DNA from: Chlorocebus sabaeus
Taxonomy: Eukaryota; Chordata; Mammalia; Primates; Cercopithecidae
DNA length: 64,000 nt
Assembly (NCBI RefSeq): GCF_047675955.1
Contig: NW_027327637.1
Location: 248,001-312,000 of the forward strand
Reading direction: 5' to 3'
Position numbers and translations under genes: made by a program. The notes beneath the pieces are model-generated. The model ran no database searches, was not told the DNA's origin, and was given only the letters and a program-made list of their open reading frames with translations. Below are positions 24,900-37,500 of this stretch, in pieces. Position 1 is the first letter of the stretch. Each line of letters begins with the position of its first letter.

Positions 24900-25415
24900 A
24901 AGCTTTCTGAGAAACTGCTCTGTGTTCTGTTAATTCATTTCACAGAGTTACATCTTTAACTTCAAGAAGCCTTTCACTAAGGCTGTTCTTGTGGAATTGG
25001 CAAAGGGATATTTGGAAACCCATAGAGGGCTATGGAGAAAAAGGAAATATCTTCCGTTCAAAACTGGAAAGAAGCTTTCTGAGAAACTGTTCTATGTTCT
25101 GTTAATTCATCTCACAGAGTTACATCTTTCCCATCAAGAAGCCTTTCGCTTAGGCTGTTCTTGTGGAATTGGCAACGGGATATTTGGAAGCCCATAGAGG
25201 GCTATGGTGAAAAAGGAAATATCTTTCGTTCAAAACTGGAAAGAAGCTTTCTGAGAACCTGCTCTGTGTTCTGTTAATTCATCTCACAGAGTTACATCTT
25301 TCCCTTCAAGAAGCCTTTCGCTAAGCCTGTTCTTGTGGAATTGGCAAAGGGATATTTCGAAGCCCATAGAGGGCTATGGTGAAAAAGGAAATATCTTCCG
25401 TTCAAAACTGGAAAG
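24900..25415 (+). repeat. Three-monomer cassette: m119A, A105C, TCGAAG (representative)
   Basis: Three consecutive monomers recur as a block. The first has AAC, GGAAACCC and GGAG. The second has CTGTTCTATG, CCATCAAG, CTTAGG, GCAACGGG and TTCG at m154-157. The third has AAGCC and TCGAAG. First-monomer GTGG positions are 7275, 10543, 14499, 24991, 30322, 31526, 36856, 38060, 40296, 41672, 43564, 44252, 46144, 47348, 49412, 50788 and 55603, with a fused remnant at 53024. The first three lack A105C, so that change arose in the lineage found after 24 kb. The third monomer is an ordinary one after 43564. Confidence 0.85.
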
Positions 25416-25759
25416 AAGCTTTCTGAGAAACTGCTCTGTGTTCTGTTAATTCATCTCACAGAGTTACATCTTTACCTTCAAGAAGCCTTTCGCTAAGGCT
25501 GTTCTTGTGGAATTGGCAAAGGGATATTTGGAAGCCCGTAGAGGGCTATGGTGGAAAAGGAAATATCTTCCGTTCAAAACTGGAAAGAAGTTTTCTGCGA
25601 AACTGCTCTGTGTTCTGTTAATTCATCTCACAGAGTTACATCTTTCCCTACAAGAAGCCTTTCGCTTAGGCTGTTCTTGTGGAATTGGCAAAGTGATATT
25701 TGGAAGCCCATAGAGGGCTATGGTGAAAAAGGAAATATCTTCAGTTCAAAACTGGAAAG
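25416..25759 (+). repeat. Two-monomer cassette: A123G/A139G then CTACAAG/AAGTGAT (representative)
   Basis: The first monomer has ACC, GCCCGTAG and GGTGGAAAAGG; the second has AAGTTTTC, CTACAAG, CTTAGG, AAGTGAT and CTTCAGTTC. GTGG positions of the first member are 25507, 26195, 32042, 38576, 40812, 42188, 44768, 47864, 49928, 51304, 53196 and 56119, with an early form at 15015. It usually follows the three-monomer cassette directly. A further change, TTTTCTGCGAAAC, marks the copies at 25507, 32042, 38576 and 47864 and groups them. Confidence 0.85.
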
Positions 25760-28700
25760 AAGCTTTCTGAGAAACTGCTCTGTGTTCTGTTAATTCATCT
25801 CACAGAGTTACATCTTTCCCTTCAAGAAGCCTTTCGCTAAGGCTGTTCTTGTGGAATTGGCAAAGGGATATTTGGAAGCCCATAGAGGGCTATGGTGAAA
25901 AAGGAAATATCTTCCGTTCAAAACTGGAAAGAAGCTTTCTGAGAAACTGCTCTGTGTTCTGTTAATTCATCTCACAGAGTTACATCTTTCCCTTCAAGAA
26001 GCCTTTCGCTAAGCCTGTTCTTGTGGAATTGGCAAAGGGATATTTCGAAGCCCATAGAGGGCTATGGTGAAAAAGGAAATATCTTCCGTTCAAAACTGGA
26101 AAGAAGCTTTCTGAGAAACTGCTCTGTGTTCTGTTAATTCATCTCACAGAGTTACATCTTTACCTTCAAGAAGCCTTTCGCTAAGGCTGTTCTTGTGGAA
26201 TTGGCAAAGGGATATTTGGAAGCCCGTAGAGGGCTATGGTGGAAAAGGAAATATCTTCCGTTCAAAACTGGAAAGAAGTTTTCTGAGAAACTGCTCTGTG
26301 TTCTGTTAATTCATCTCACAGAGTTACATCTTTCCCTACAAGAAGCCTTTCGCTTAGGCTGTTCTTGTGGAATTGGCAAAGTGATATTTGGAAGCCCATA
26401 GAGGGCTATGGTGAAAAAGGAAATATCTTCAGTTCAAAACTGGAAAGAAGCTTTCTGAGAAACTGCTCTGTGTTCTGTTAATTCATCTCACAGAGTTACA
26501 TCTTTCCCTTCAAGAAGCCTTTCGCTAAGGCTGTTCTTGTGGAATTGGCAAAGGGATATTTGGAAGCCCATAGAGGGCTATGGTGAAAAAGGAAATATCT
26601 TCCGTTCAAAACTGGAAAGAAGCTTTCTGAGAAACTGCTCTGTGTTCTGTTAATTCATCTCACAGAGTTACATCTTTAACTTCAAGAAGCCTTTCGCTAA
26701 GGCTGTTCTTGTGGAATTGGCAAAGGGATATTTGGAAGCCCATAGAGGGCTATGGTGAAAAAGGAAATAACTTCCGTTCAAAACTGGAAAGAAGCTTTCT
26801 GAGAAACTGCTCTTTTTTCTGTTAATTCATCTCACAGAGTTACATCTTTCCCTTCAAGAAGCCTTTCGCTAAGGCTGTTCTTGTGGAATTGGCAAAGGGA
26901 TATTTGGAAGCCCATAGAGGGCTATGGTGAAAAAGGAAATATCTTCCGTTCAAAACTGGAAAGAAGCTTTCTGAGAAACTGCTCTGTGTTCTGTTAATTC
27001 ATCTCACAGAGTTACATCTTTCCCTTCAAGAAGCCTTTCGCTAAGGCTGTTCTTGTGGAATTGGCAAAGGGATATTTGGAAGCCCATAGAGGGCTATGGT
27101 GAAAAAGGAAATATCTTCCGTTCAAAACTGGAAAGAAGCTTCCTGAGAAACTGCTCTGTGTTCTGTTAATTCATCTCACAGAGTTACATCTTTAACTTCA
27201 AGAAGCCTTTCGCTAAGGCTGTTCTTGTGGAATTGGCAAAGGATATTTGGAAGCCCATAGAGGGCTATGGAGAAAAAGGAAATATCTTCCGTTCAAAACT
27301 GGAAAGAAGCTTTCTGAGAAACTGTTCTATGTTCTGTTAATTCATCTCACAGAGTTACATCTTTCCCTTCAAGAAGCCTTTCGCTAAGGCTGTTCTTGTG
27401 GAATTGGCAAAGGGATATTTGGAAGCCCATAGAGGGCTATGGTGAAAAAGGAAATATCTTCCGTTCAAAACTGGAAAGAAGCTTTCTGAGAAACTGCTCT
27501 GTGTTCTGTTAATTCATCTCACAGAGTTACATCTTTCCCTTCAAGAAGCCTTTCTCTAAGCCTGTTCTTGTGGAAATGGCAAAGGGATATTTCGAAGCCC
27601 ATAGAGGGCTATGGTGAAAAAGGAAATATCTTCCGTTCAAAACTGGAAAGAAGCTTTCTGAGAAACTGCTCTGTGTTCTGTTAATTCATCTCACAGAGTT
27701 ACATCTTTCCCTTCAAGAAGCCTTTCGCTAAGGCTGTTCTTGTGGAATTGGCAAAGGGATATTTGGAAGCCCATAGAGGGCTATGGTGAAAAAGGAAATA
27801 TCTTCCGTTCAAAACTGGAAAGAAGCTTTCTGAGAAACTGCTCTGTGTTCTGTTAATTCATCTCACAGAGTTACATCTTTCCCTTCAAGAAGCCTTTCGC
27901 TAAGGCTGTTCTTGTGGAATTGGCAAAGGGATATTTGGAAGCCCATAGAGTGCTATGGTGAAAAAGGAAATATCTTCCGTTCAAAACTGGAAAGAAGCTT
28001 TCTGAGAAACTGCTCTGTGTTTTGTTAATTCATCTCACAGAGTTACATCTTTAACTTCAAGAAGCCTTTCGCTAAGGCTGTTCTTGTGGAATTGGCAAAG
28101 GGATATTTGGAAGCCCATAGAGGGCTATGGAGAAAAAGGAAATATCTTCCGTTCAAAACTGGAAAGAAGCTTTCTGAGAAACTGTTCTATGTTCTGTTAA
28201 TTCATCTCACAGAGTTACATCTTTCCCTTCAAGAAGCCTTTCGCTTAGGCTGTTCTTGTGGAATTGGCAAAGGGATATTTGGAAGCCCATAGAGGGCTAT
28301 GGTGAAAAAGGAAATATCTTCCGTTCAAAACTGGAAAGAAGCTTTCTGAGAAACTGCTCTGTGTTCTGTTAATTCATCTCACAGAGTTACATCTTTCACT
28401 TCAAGAAGCCTTTCGCTAAGGCTGTTCTTGTGGAATTGGCAAAGGGATATTTGGAAGCCCATAGAGGGCTATGGTGAAAAAGGAAATATCTTCCGTTCAA
28501 AACTGGAAAGAAGCTTTCTGAGAAACTGCTCTGTGTTCTGTTAATTCATCTCACAGAGTTACATCTTTCCCTTCAAGAAGCCTTTCGCTAAGGCTGTTCT
28601 TGTGGAATTGGCAAAGGGATATTTGGAAGCCCATAGAGGGCTATGGTGAAAAAGGAAATATCTTCCGTTCAAAACTGGAGAGAAGCTTTCTGAGAAACTG

Positions 28701-30230
28701 TTCTATGTTCTGTTAATTCATCTCACAGAGTTACATCTTTCCCTTCAAGAAGCCTTTCGCTAAGGCTGTTCTTGTGGAATTGGCAAAGGGATATTTGGAA
28801 GCCCATAGAGGGCTATGGTGAAAAAGGAAATATCTTCCGTTCAAAACTGGAAAGAAGCTTTCTGAGAAACTGCTCTGTGTTCTGTTAATTCATCTCACAG
28901 AGTTACATCTTTAACTTCAAGAAGCCTTTCGCTAAGGCTGTTCTTGTGGAATTGGCAAAGGGATATTTGGAAGCCCATAGAGGGCTATGGAGAAAAAGGA
29001 AATATCTTCCGTTCAAAACTGGAAAGAAGCTTTCTGAGAAACTGTTCTATGTTCTGTTAATTCATCTCACAGAGTTACATCTTTCCCTTCAAGAAGCCTT
29101 TCGCTTAGGCTGTTCTTGTGGAATTGGCAAAAGGATATTTGGAAGCCCATAGAAGGCTATGGTGAAAAAGGAAATATCTTCCGTTCAAAACTGGAAAGAA
29201 GCTTTCTGAGAAACTGCTCTGTGTTCTGTTAATTCATCTCACAGAGTTACATCTTTCACTTCAAGAAGCCTTTCGCTAAGGCTGTTCTTGTGGAATTGGC
29301 AAAGGGATATTTGGAAGCCCATAGAGGGCTATGGTGAAAAAGGAAATATCTTCCGTTCAAAACTGGAAAGAAGCTTTCTGAGAAACTGCTCTGTGTTCTG
29401 TTAATTCATCTCACAGAGTTACATCTTTCCCTTCAAGAAGCCTTTCGCTAAGGCTGTTCTTGTGTAATTGGCAAAGGGATATTTGGAAGCCCATAGAGGG
29501 CTATGGTGAAAAAGGAAATAACTTTCGTTCAAAACTGGAAAGAAGCTTTCTGAGAAACTGCTCTGTGTTCTGTTAATTCATCTCACAGAGTTACATCTTT
29601 AACTTCAAGAAGCCTTTCGCTAAGGCTGTTCTTGTGGAATTGGCAAAGGGATATTTGGAAGCCCATAGAGGGCTATGGTGAAAAAGGAAATATCTTTCGT
29701 TCAAAACTGGAAAGAAGCTTTCTGAGAAACTGTTCTATGTTCTGTTAATTCATCTCACAGAGTTACATCTTTCCCTTCAAGAAGCCTTTCGCTTAGGCTG
29801 TTCTTGTGGAATTGGCAAAGGCATATTTGGAAGCCCATAGAGGGCTGTGGTGAAAAAGGAAATATCTTTCGTTCAAAACTGGAAAGAAGCTTTCTGAGAA
29901 ACTGCTCTGTGTTCTGTTAATTCATCTCACAGAGTTACATCTTTCCCTTCAAGAAGCCTTTCGCTAAGGCTGTTCTTGTGGAATTGGCAAAGGGATATTT
30001 GGAAGCCCATAGAGGGCTATGGTGAAAAAGGAAATATCTTCCGTTCAAAACTGGAAAGAAGCTTTCTGAGAAACTGCTCTGTGTTCTGTTAATTCATCTC
30101 ACAGAGTTACATCTTTCCCTTCAAGAAGCCTTTCGCTAAGGCTGTTCTTGTGGGATTGGCAAAGGGATATTTGGAAGCCCATAGAGGGCTATGGTGAAAA
30201 AGGAAATATCTTCCGTTCAAAACTGGAAAG

Positions 30231-31434
30231 AAGCTTTCTGAGAAACTGCTCTGTGTTCTGTTAATTCATCTCACAGAGTTACATCTTTAACTTCAAGAAG
30301 CCTTTCGCTAAGGCTGTTCTTGTGGAATTGGCAAAGGGATATTTGGAAACCCATAGAGGGCTATGGAGAAAAAGGAAATATCTTCCGTTCAAAACTGGAA
30401 AGAAGCTTTCTGAGAAACTGTTCTATGTTCTGTTAATTCATCTCACAGAGTTACATCTTTCCCATCAAGAAGCCTTTCGCTTAGGCTGTTCTTGTGGAAT
30501 TGGCAACGGGATATTTGGAAGCCCATAGAGGGCTATGGTGAAAAAGGAAATATCTTTCGTTCAAAACTGGAAAGAAGCTTTCTGAGAAACTGCTCTGTGT
30601 TCTGTTAATTCATCTCACAGAGTTACATCTTTCCCTTCAAGAAGCCTTTCGCTAAGCCTGTTCTTGTGGAATTGGCAAAGGGATATTTCGAAGCCCATAG
30701 AGGGCTATGGTGAAAAAGGAAATATCTTCCGTTCAAAACTGGAAAGAAGCTTTCTGAGAAACTGCTCTGTGTTCTGTTAATTCATCTCACAGAGTTACAT
30801 CTTTACCTTCAAGAAGCCTTTCGCTAAGGCTGTTCTTGTGGAATTGGCAAAGGGATATTTGGAAGCCCATAGAGGGCTATGGTGAAAAAGGAAATATCTT
30901 TCGTTCAAAACTGGAAAGAAGCTTTCTGAGAAACTGTTCTATGTTCTGTTAATTCATCTCACAGAGTTACATCTTTCCCTTCAAGAAGCCTTTCGCTTAG
31001 GCTGTTCTTGTGGAATTGGCAAAGGCATATTTGGAAGCCCATAGAGGGCTGTGGTGAAAAAGGAAATATCTTTCGTTCAAAACTGGAAAGAAGCTTTCTG
31101 AGAAACTGCTCTGTGTTCTGTTAATTCATCTCACAGAGTTACATCTTTCCCTTCAAGAAGCCTTTCGCTACGGCTGTTCTTGTGGAATTGGCAAAGGGAT
31201 ATTTGGAAGCCCATAGAGGGCTATGGTGAAAAAGGAAATATCTTCCGTTCAAAACTGGAAAGAAGCTTTCTGAGAAACTGCTCTGTGTTCTGTTAATTCA
31301 TCTCACAGAGTTACATCTTTCCCTTCAAGAAGCCTTTCGCTAAGGCTGTTCTTGTGGGATTGGCAAAGGGATATTTGGAAGCCCATAGAGGGCTATGGTG
31401 AAAAAGGAAATATCTTCCGTTCAAAACTGGAAAG
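30231..31434 (+). repeat. 7-monomer tandem duplication inside U2
   Basis: 1204 bp starting with the three-monomer cassette; the next copy of that cassette begins at 31435. The fourth monomer (30747-30918) is a hybrid. Its left part has ACC like an A123G/A139G monomer, and its right part has the reference sequence at m119-139 with TTCG at m154-157, like the monomer that precedes a G108C type. The identical arrangement is at 36765-37968 in U3 and 46053-47256 in V2, and is absent from U1. Confidence 0.83.
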
Positions 31435-32294
31435 AAGCTTTCTGAGAAACTGCTCTGTGTTCTGTTAATTCATCTCACAGAGTTACATCTTTAACTTCAA
31501 GAAGCCTTTCGCTAAGGCTGTTCTTGTGGAATTGGCAAAGGGATATTTGGAAACCCATAGAGGGCTATGGAGAAAAAGGAAATATCTTCCGTTCAAAACT
31601 GGAAAGAAGCTTTCTGAGAAACTGTTCTATGTTCTGTTAATTCATCTCACAGAGTTACATCTTTCCCATCAAGAAGCCTTTCGCTTAGGCTGTTCTTGTG
31701 GAATTGGCAACGGGATATTTGGAAGCCCATAGAGGGCTATGGTGAAAAAGGAAATATCTTTCGTTCAAAACTGGAAAGAAGCTTTCTGAGAAACTGCTCT
31801 GTGTTCTGTTAATTCATCTCACAGAGTTACATCTTTCCCTTCAAGAAGCCTTTCGCTAAGCCTGTTCTTGTGGAATTGGCAAAGGGATATTTCGAAGCCC
31901 ATAGAGGGCTATGGTGAAAAAGGAAATATCTTCCGTTCAAAACTGGAAAGAATCTTTCTGAGAAACTGCTCTGTGTTCTGTTAATTCATCTCACAGAGTT
32001 ACATCTTTACCTTCAAGAAGCCTTTCGCTAAGGCTGTTCTTGTGGAATTGGCAAAGGGATATTTGGAAGCCCGTAGAGGGCTATGGTGGAAAAGGAAATA
32101 TCTTCCGTTCAAAACTGGAAAGAAGTTTTCTGCGAAACTGCTCTGTGTTCTGTTAATTCATCTCACAGAGTTACATCTTTCCCTACAAGAAGCCTTTCGC
32201 TTAGGCTGTTCTTGTGGAATTGGCAAAGTGATATTTGGAAGCCCATAGAGGGCTATGGTGAAAAAGGAAATATCTTCAGTTCAAAACTGGAAAG

Positions 32295-33668
32295 AAGCTT
32301 TCTGAGAAACTGCTCTGTGTTCTGTTAATTCATCTCACAGAGTTACATCTTTCCCTTCAAGAAGCCTTTCGCTAAGGCTGTTCTTGTGGAATTGGCAAAG
32401 GGATATTTGGAAGCCCATAGAGGGCTATGGTGAAAAAGGAAATAACTTCCGTTCAAAACTGGAAAGAAGCTTTCTGAGAAACTGCTCTTTTTTCTGTTAA
32501 TTCATCTCACAGAGTTACATCTTTCCCTTCAAGAAGCCTTTCGCTAAGGCTGTTCTTGTGGAATTGGCAAAGGGATATTTGGAAGCCCATAGAGGGCTAT
32601 GGTGAAAAAGGAAATATCTTCCGTTCAAAACTGGAAAGAAGCTTTCTGAGAAACTGCTCTGTGTTCTGTTAATTCATCTCACAGAGTTACATCTTTCCCT
32701 TCAAGAAGCCTTTCGCTAAGGCTGTTCTTGTGGAATTGGCAAAGGGATATTTGGAAGCCCATAGAGGGCTATGGTGAAAAAGGAAATATCTTCCGTTCAA
32801 AACTGGAAAGAAGCTTCCTGAGAAACTGCTCTGTGTTCTGTTAATTCATCTCACAGAGTTACATCTTTAACTTCAAGAAGCCTTTCGCTAAGGCTGTTCT
32901 TGTGGAATTGGCAAAGGATATTTGGAAGCCCATAGAGGGCTATGGAGAAAAAGGAAATATCTTCCGTTCAAAACTGGAAAGAAGCTTTCTGAGAAACTGT
33001 TCTATGTTCTGTTAATTCATCTCACAGAGTTACATCTTTAACTTCAAGAAGCCTTTCGCTAAGGCTGTTCTTGTGGAATTGGCAAAGGGATATTTGGAAG
33101 CCCATAGAGGGCTATGGTGAAAAAGGAAATAACTTCCGTTCAAAACTGGAAAGAAGCTTTCTGAGAAACTGCTCTTTTTTCTGTTAATTCATCTCACAGA
33201 GTTACATCTTTCCCTTCAAGAAGCCTTTCGCTAAGGCTGTTCTTGTGGAATTGGCAAAGGGATATTTGGAAGCCCATAGAGGGCTATGGTGAAAAAGGAA
33301 ATATCTTCCGTTCAAAACTGGAAAGAAGCTTTCTGAGAAACTGCTCTGTGTTCTGTTAATTCATCTCACAGAGTTACATCTTTCCCTTCAAGAAGCTTTT
33401 CGCTAAGGCTGTTCTTGTGGAATTGGCAAAGGGATATTTGGAAGCCCATAGAGGGCTATGGTGAAAAAGGAAATATCTTCCGTTCAAAACTGGAAAGAAG
33501 CTTCCTGAGAAACTGCTCTGTGTTCTGTTAATTCATCTCACAGAGTTACATCTTTAACTTCAAGAAGCCTTTCGCTAAGGCTGTTCTTGTGGAATTGGCA
33601 AAGGATATTTGGAAGCCCATAGAGGGCTATGGAGAAAAAGGAAATATCTTCCGTTCAAAACTGGAAAG
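32295..33668 (+). repeat. 4-monomer tandem duplication in U2 (2 x 687 bp)
   Basis: AATAACTTCC (32441 and 33128), CTCTTTTTT, AAGCTTCC (32811 and 33498) and the one-base G deletion (GCAAAGGATA) recur 687 bp apart, which is 4 x 172 minus the deleted base. The copies break at 32982. The first monomer has CCC where the second copy and U1 have AAC, so that monomer is itself a junction product. Confidence 0.85.
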
Positions 33669-34528
33669 AAGCTTTCTGAGAAACTGTTCTATGTTCTGTT
33701 AATTCATCTCACAGAGTTACATCTTTCCCTTCAAGAAGCCTTTCGCTAAGGCTGTTCTTGTGGAATTGGCAAAGGGATATTTGGAAGCCCATAGAGGGCT
33801 ATGGTGAAAAAGGAAATATCTTCCGTTCAAAACTGGAAAGAAGCTTTCTGAGAAACTGCTCTGTGTTCTGTTAATTCATCTCACAGAGTTACATCTTTCC
33901 CTTCAAGAAGCCTTTCGCTAAGCCTGTTCTTGTGGAAATGGCAAAGGGATATTTCGAAGCCCATAGAGGGCTATGGTGAAAAAGGAAATATCTTCCGTTC
34001 AAAACTGGAAAGAAGCTTTCTGAGAAACTGCTCTGTGTTCTGTTAATTCATCTCACAGAGTTACATCTTTAACTTCAAGAAGCCTTTCGCTAAGGCTGTT
34101 CTTGTGGAATTGGCAAAGGGATATTTGGAAGCCCATAGAGGGCTATGGTGAAAAAGGAAATATCTTCCGTTCAAAACTGGAAAGAAGCTTTCTGAGAAAC
34201 TGCTCTGTGTTCTGTTAATTCATCTCACAGAGTTACATCTTTCCCTTCAAGAAGCCTTTCGCTAAGGCTGTTCTTGTGGAATTGGCAAAGGGATATTTGG
34301 AAGCCCATAGAGGGCTATGGTGAAAAAGGAAATATCTTCCGTTCAAAACTGGAAAGAAGCTTTCTGAGAAACTGCTCTGTGTTCTGTTAATTCATCTCAC
34401 AGAGTTACATCTTTCCCTTCAAGAAGCCTTTCGCTAAGGCTGTTCTTGTGGAATTGGCAAAGGGATATTTGGAAGCCCATAGAGGGCTATGGTGAAAAAG
34501 GAAATATCTTCCGTTCAAAACTGGAAAG

Positions 34529-37500
34529 AAGCTTTCTGAGAAACTGCTCTGTGTTTTGTTAATTCATCTCACAGAGTTACATCTTTAACTTCAAGAAGCC
34601 TTTCGCTAAGGCTGTTCTTGTGGAATTGGCAAAGGGATATTTGGAAGCCCATAGAGGGCTATGGAGAAAAAGGAAATATCTTCCGTTCAAAACTGGAAAG
34701 AAGCTTTCTGAGAAACTGTTCTATGTTCTGTTAATTCATCTCACAGAGTTACATCTTTCCCTTCAAGAAGCCTTTCGCTTAGGCTGTTCTTGTGGAATTG
34801 GCAAAGGGATATTTGGAAGCCCATAGAGGGCTATGGTGAAAAAGGAAATATCTTCCGTTCAAAACTGGAAAGAAGCTTTCTGAGAAACTGCTCTGTGTTC
34901 TGTTAATTCATCTCACAGAGTTACATCTTTCACTTCAAGAAGCCTTTCGCTAAGGCTGTTCTTGTGGAATTGGCAAAGGGATATTTGGAAGCCCATAGAG
35001 GGCTATGGTGAAAAAGGAAATATCTTCCGTTCAAAACTGGAAAGAAGCTTTCTGAGAAACTGCTCTGTGTTCTGTTAATTCATCTCACAGAGTTACATCT
35101 TTCCCTTCAAGAAGCCTTTCGCTAAGGCTGTTCTTGTGGAATTGGCAAAGGGATATTTGGAAGCCCTTAGAGGGCTATGGTGAAAAAGGAAATATCTTCC
35201 GTTCAAAACTGGAGAGAAGCTTTCTGAGAAACTGTTCTATGTTCTGTTAATTCATCTCACAGAGTTACATCTTTCCCTTCAAGAAGCCTTTCGCTAAGGC
35301 TCTTCTTGTGGAATTGGCAAAGGGATATTTGGAAGCCCATAGAGGGCTATGGTGAAAAAGGAAATATCTTCCGTTCAAAACTGGAAAGAAGCTTTCTGAG
35401 AAACTGCTCTGTGTTCTGTTAATTCATCTCACAGAGTTACATCTTTAACTTCAAGAAGCCTTTCGCTAAGGCTGTTCTTGTGGAATTGGCAAAGGGATAT
35501 TTGGAAGCCCATAGAGGGCTATGGAGAAAAAGGAAATATCTTCCGTTCAAAACTGGAAAGAAGCTTTCTGAGAAACTGTTCTATGTTCTGTTAATTCATC
35601 TCACAGAGTTACATCTTTCCCTTCAAGAAGCCTTTCGCTTAGGCTGTTCTTGTGGAATTGGCAAAAGGATATTTGGAAGCCCATAGAAGGCTATGGTGAA
35701 AAAGGAAATATCTTCCGTTCAAAACTGGAAAGAAGCTTTCTGAGAAACTGCTCTGTGTTCTGTTAATTCATCTCACAGAGTTACATCTTTCACTTCAAGA
35801 AGCCTTTCGCTAAGGCTGTTCTTGTGGAATTGGCAAAGGGATATTTGGAAGCCCATAGAGGGCTATGGTGAAAAAGGAAATATCTTCCGTTCAAAACTGG
35901 AAAGAAGCTTTCTGAGAAACTGCTCTGTGTTCTGTTAATTCATCTCACAGAGTTACATCTTTCCCTTCAAGAAGCCTTTCGCTAAGGCTGTTCTTGTGTA
36001 ATTGGCAAAGGGATATTTGGAAGCCCATAGAGGGCTATGGTGAAAAAGGAAATAACTTTCGTTCAAAACTGGAAAGAAGCTTTCTGAGAAACTGCTCTGT
36101 GTTCTGTTAATTCATCTCACAGAGTTACATCTTTAACTTCAAGAAGCCTTTCGCTAAGGCTGTTCTTGTGGAATTGGCAAAGGGATATTTGGAAGCCCAT
36201 AGAGGGCTATGGTGAAAAAGGAAATATCTTTCGTTCAAAACTGGAAAGAAGCTTTCTGAGAAACTGTTCTATGTTCTGTTAATTCATCTCACAGAGTTAC
36301 ATCTTTCCCTTCAAGAAGCCTTTCGCTTAGGCTGTTCTTGTGGAATTGGCAAAGGCATATTTGGAAGCCCATAGAGGGCTGTGGTGAAAAAGGAAATATC
36401 TTTCGTTCAAAACTGGAAAGAAGCTTTCTGAGAAACTGCTCTGTGTTCTGTTAATTCATCTCACAGAGTTACATCTTTCCCTTCAAGAAGCCTTTCGCTA
36501 AGGCTGTTCTTGTGGAATTGGCAAAGGGATATTTGGAAGCCCATAGAGGGCTATGGTGAAAAAGGAAATATCTTCCGTTCAAAACTGGAAAGAAGCTTTC
36601 TGAGAAACTGCTCTGTGTTCTGTTAATTCATCTCACAGAGTTACATCTTTCCCTTCAAGAAGCCTTTCGCTAAGGCTGTTCTTGTGGGATTGGCAAAGGG
36701 ATATTTGGAAGCCCATAGAGGGCTATGGTGAAAAAGGAAATATCTTCCGTTCAAAACTGGAAAGAAGCTTTCTGAGAAACTGCTCTGTGTTCTGTTAATT
36801 CATCTCACAGAGTTACATCTTTAACTTCAAGAAGCCTTTCGCTAAGGCTGTTCTTGTGGAATTGGCAAAGGGATATTTGGAAACCCATAGAGGGCTATGG
36901 AGAAAAAGGAAATATCTTCCGTTCAAAACTGGAAAGAAGCTTTCTGAGAAACTGTTCTATGTTCTGTTAATTCATCTCACAGAGTTACATCTTTCCCATC
37001 AAGAAGCCTTTCGCTTAGGCTGTTCTTGTGGAATTGGCAACGGGATATTTGGAAGCCCATAGAGGGCTATGGTGAAAAAGGAAATATCTTTCGTTCAAAA
37101 CTGGAAAGAAGCTTTCTGAGAAACTGCTCTGTGTTCTGTTAATTCATCTCACAGAGTTACATCTTTCCCTTCAAGAAGCCTTTCGCTAAGCCTGTTCTTG
37201 TGGAATTGGCAAAGGGATATTTCGAAGCCCATAGAGGGCTATGGTGAAAAAGGAAATATCTTCCGTTCAAAACTGGAAAGAAGCTTTCTGAGAAACTGCT
37301 CTGTGTTCTGTTAATTCATCTCACAGAGTTACATCTTTACCTTCAAGAAGCCTTTCGCTAAGGCTGTTCTTGTGGAATTGGCAAAGGGATATTTGGAAGC
37401 CCATAGAGGGCTATGGTGAAAAAGGAAATATCTTTCGTTCAAAACTGGAAAGAAGCTTTCTGAGAAACTGTTCTATGTTCTGTTAATTCATCTCACAGAG

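Larger units (their letters stand above)
22664..27994 (+). repeat. 31-monomer super-unit U1
   Basis: 5331 bp, that is 31 x 172 minus one base. The order of diagnostic monomers is: two m137A monomers 860 bp apart (GTGG at 22755 and 23615), AATAACTTTCG, G108C/A133G (24475), m119A followed by A105C (24991), A123G/A139G (25507 and again 26195), AATAACTTCC with CTCTTTTTT (26766), an m137A monomer missing one G of m106-108 (about 27241), AAGCC with GTGGAAATGG (near 27572), GAGTGCTATGG and TTTTGTTAATT. The same order recurs in U2 and U3. It overlaps the end of the 16-monomer block, which supplies its first seven monomers. Confidence 0.83.
27995..34528 (+). repeat. 38-monomer super-unit U2
   Basis: 6534 bp, that is 38 x 172 minus two bases. 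It has the same diagnostic order as U1, with a 7-monomer tandem duplication at about 30231-31434 and a 4-monomer tandem duplication at 32295-33668; U1's second A123G cassette is missing. The two missing bases are the same G loss (GCAAAGGATA near 32911 and again near 33597) carried in both copies of the 4-monomer duplication. GTGTAATTGG near 29463 is shared with U3 near 35996 but not with U1. Confidence 0.85.

Noticed and set aside
25169..25180. Functional CENP-B box at GCAACGGG
   Set aside because: The required TTCG and the central A are missing; only the right part resembles the box.
25548..25793. 246-bp open frame starting at ATG, recurring at 32083, 38617 and 47905
   Set aside because: It appears only where TTTTCTGCGAAAC removes a stop in another frame of the same satellite, and it translates monomer sequence with no domain. 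Its recurrence follows from the U/V duplications, not from selection on a protein.
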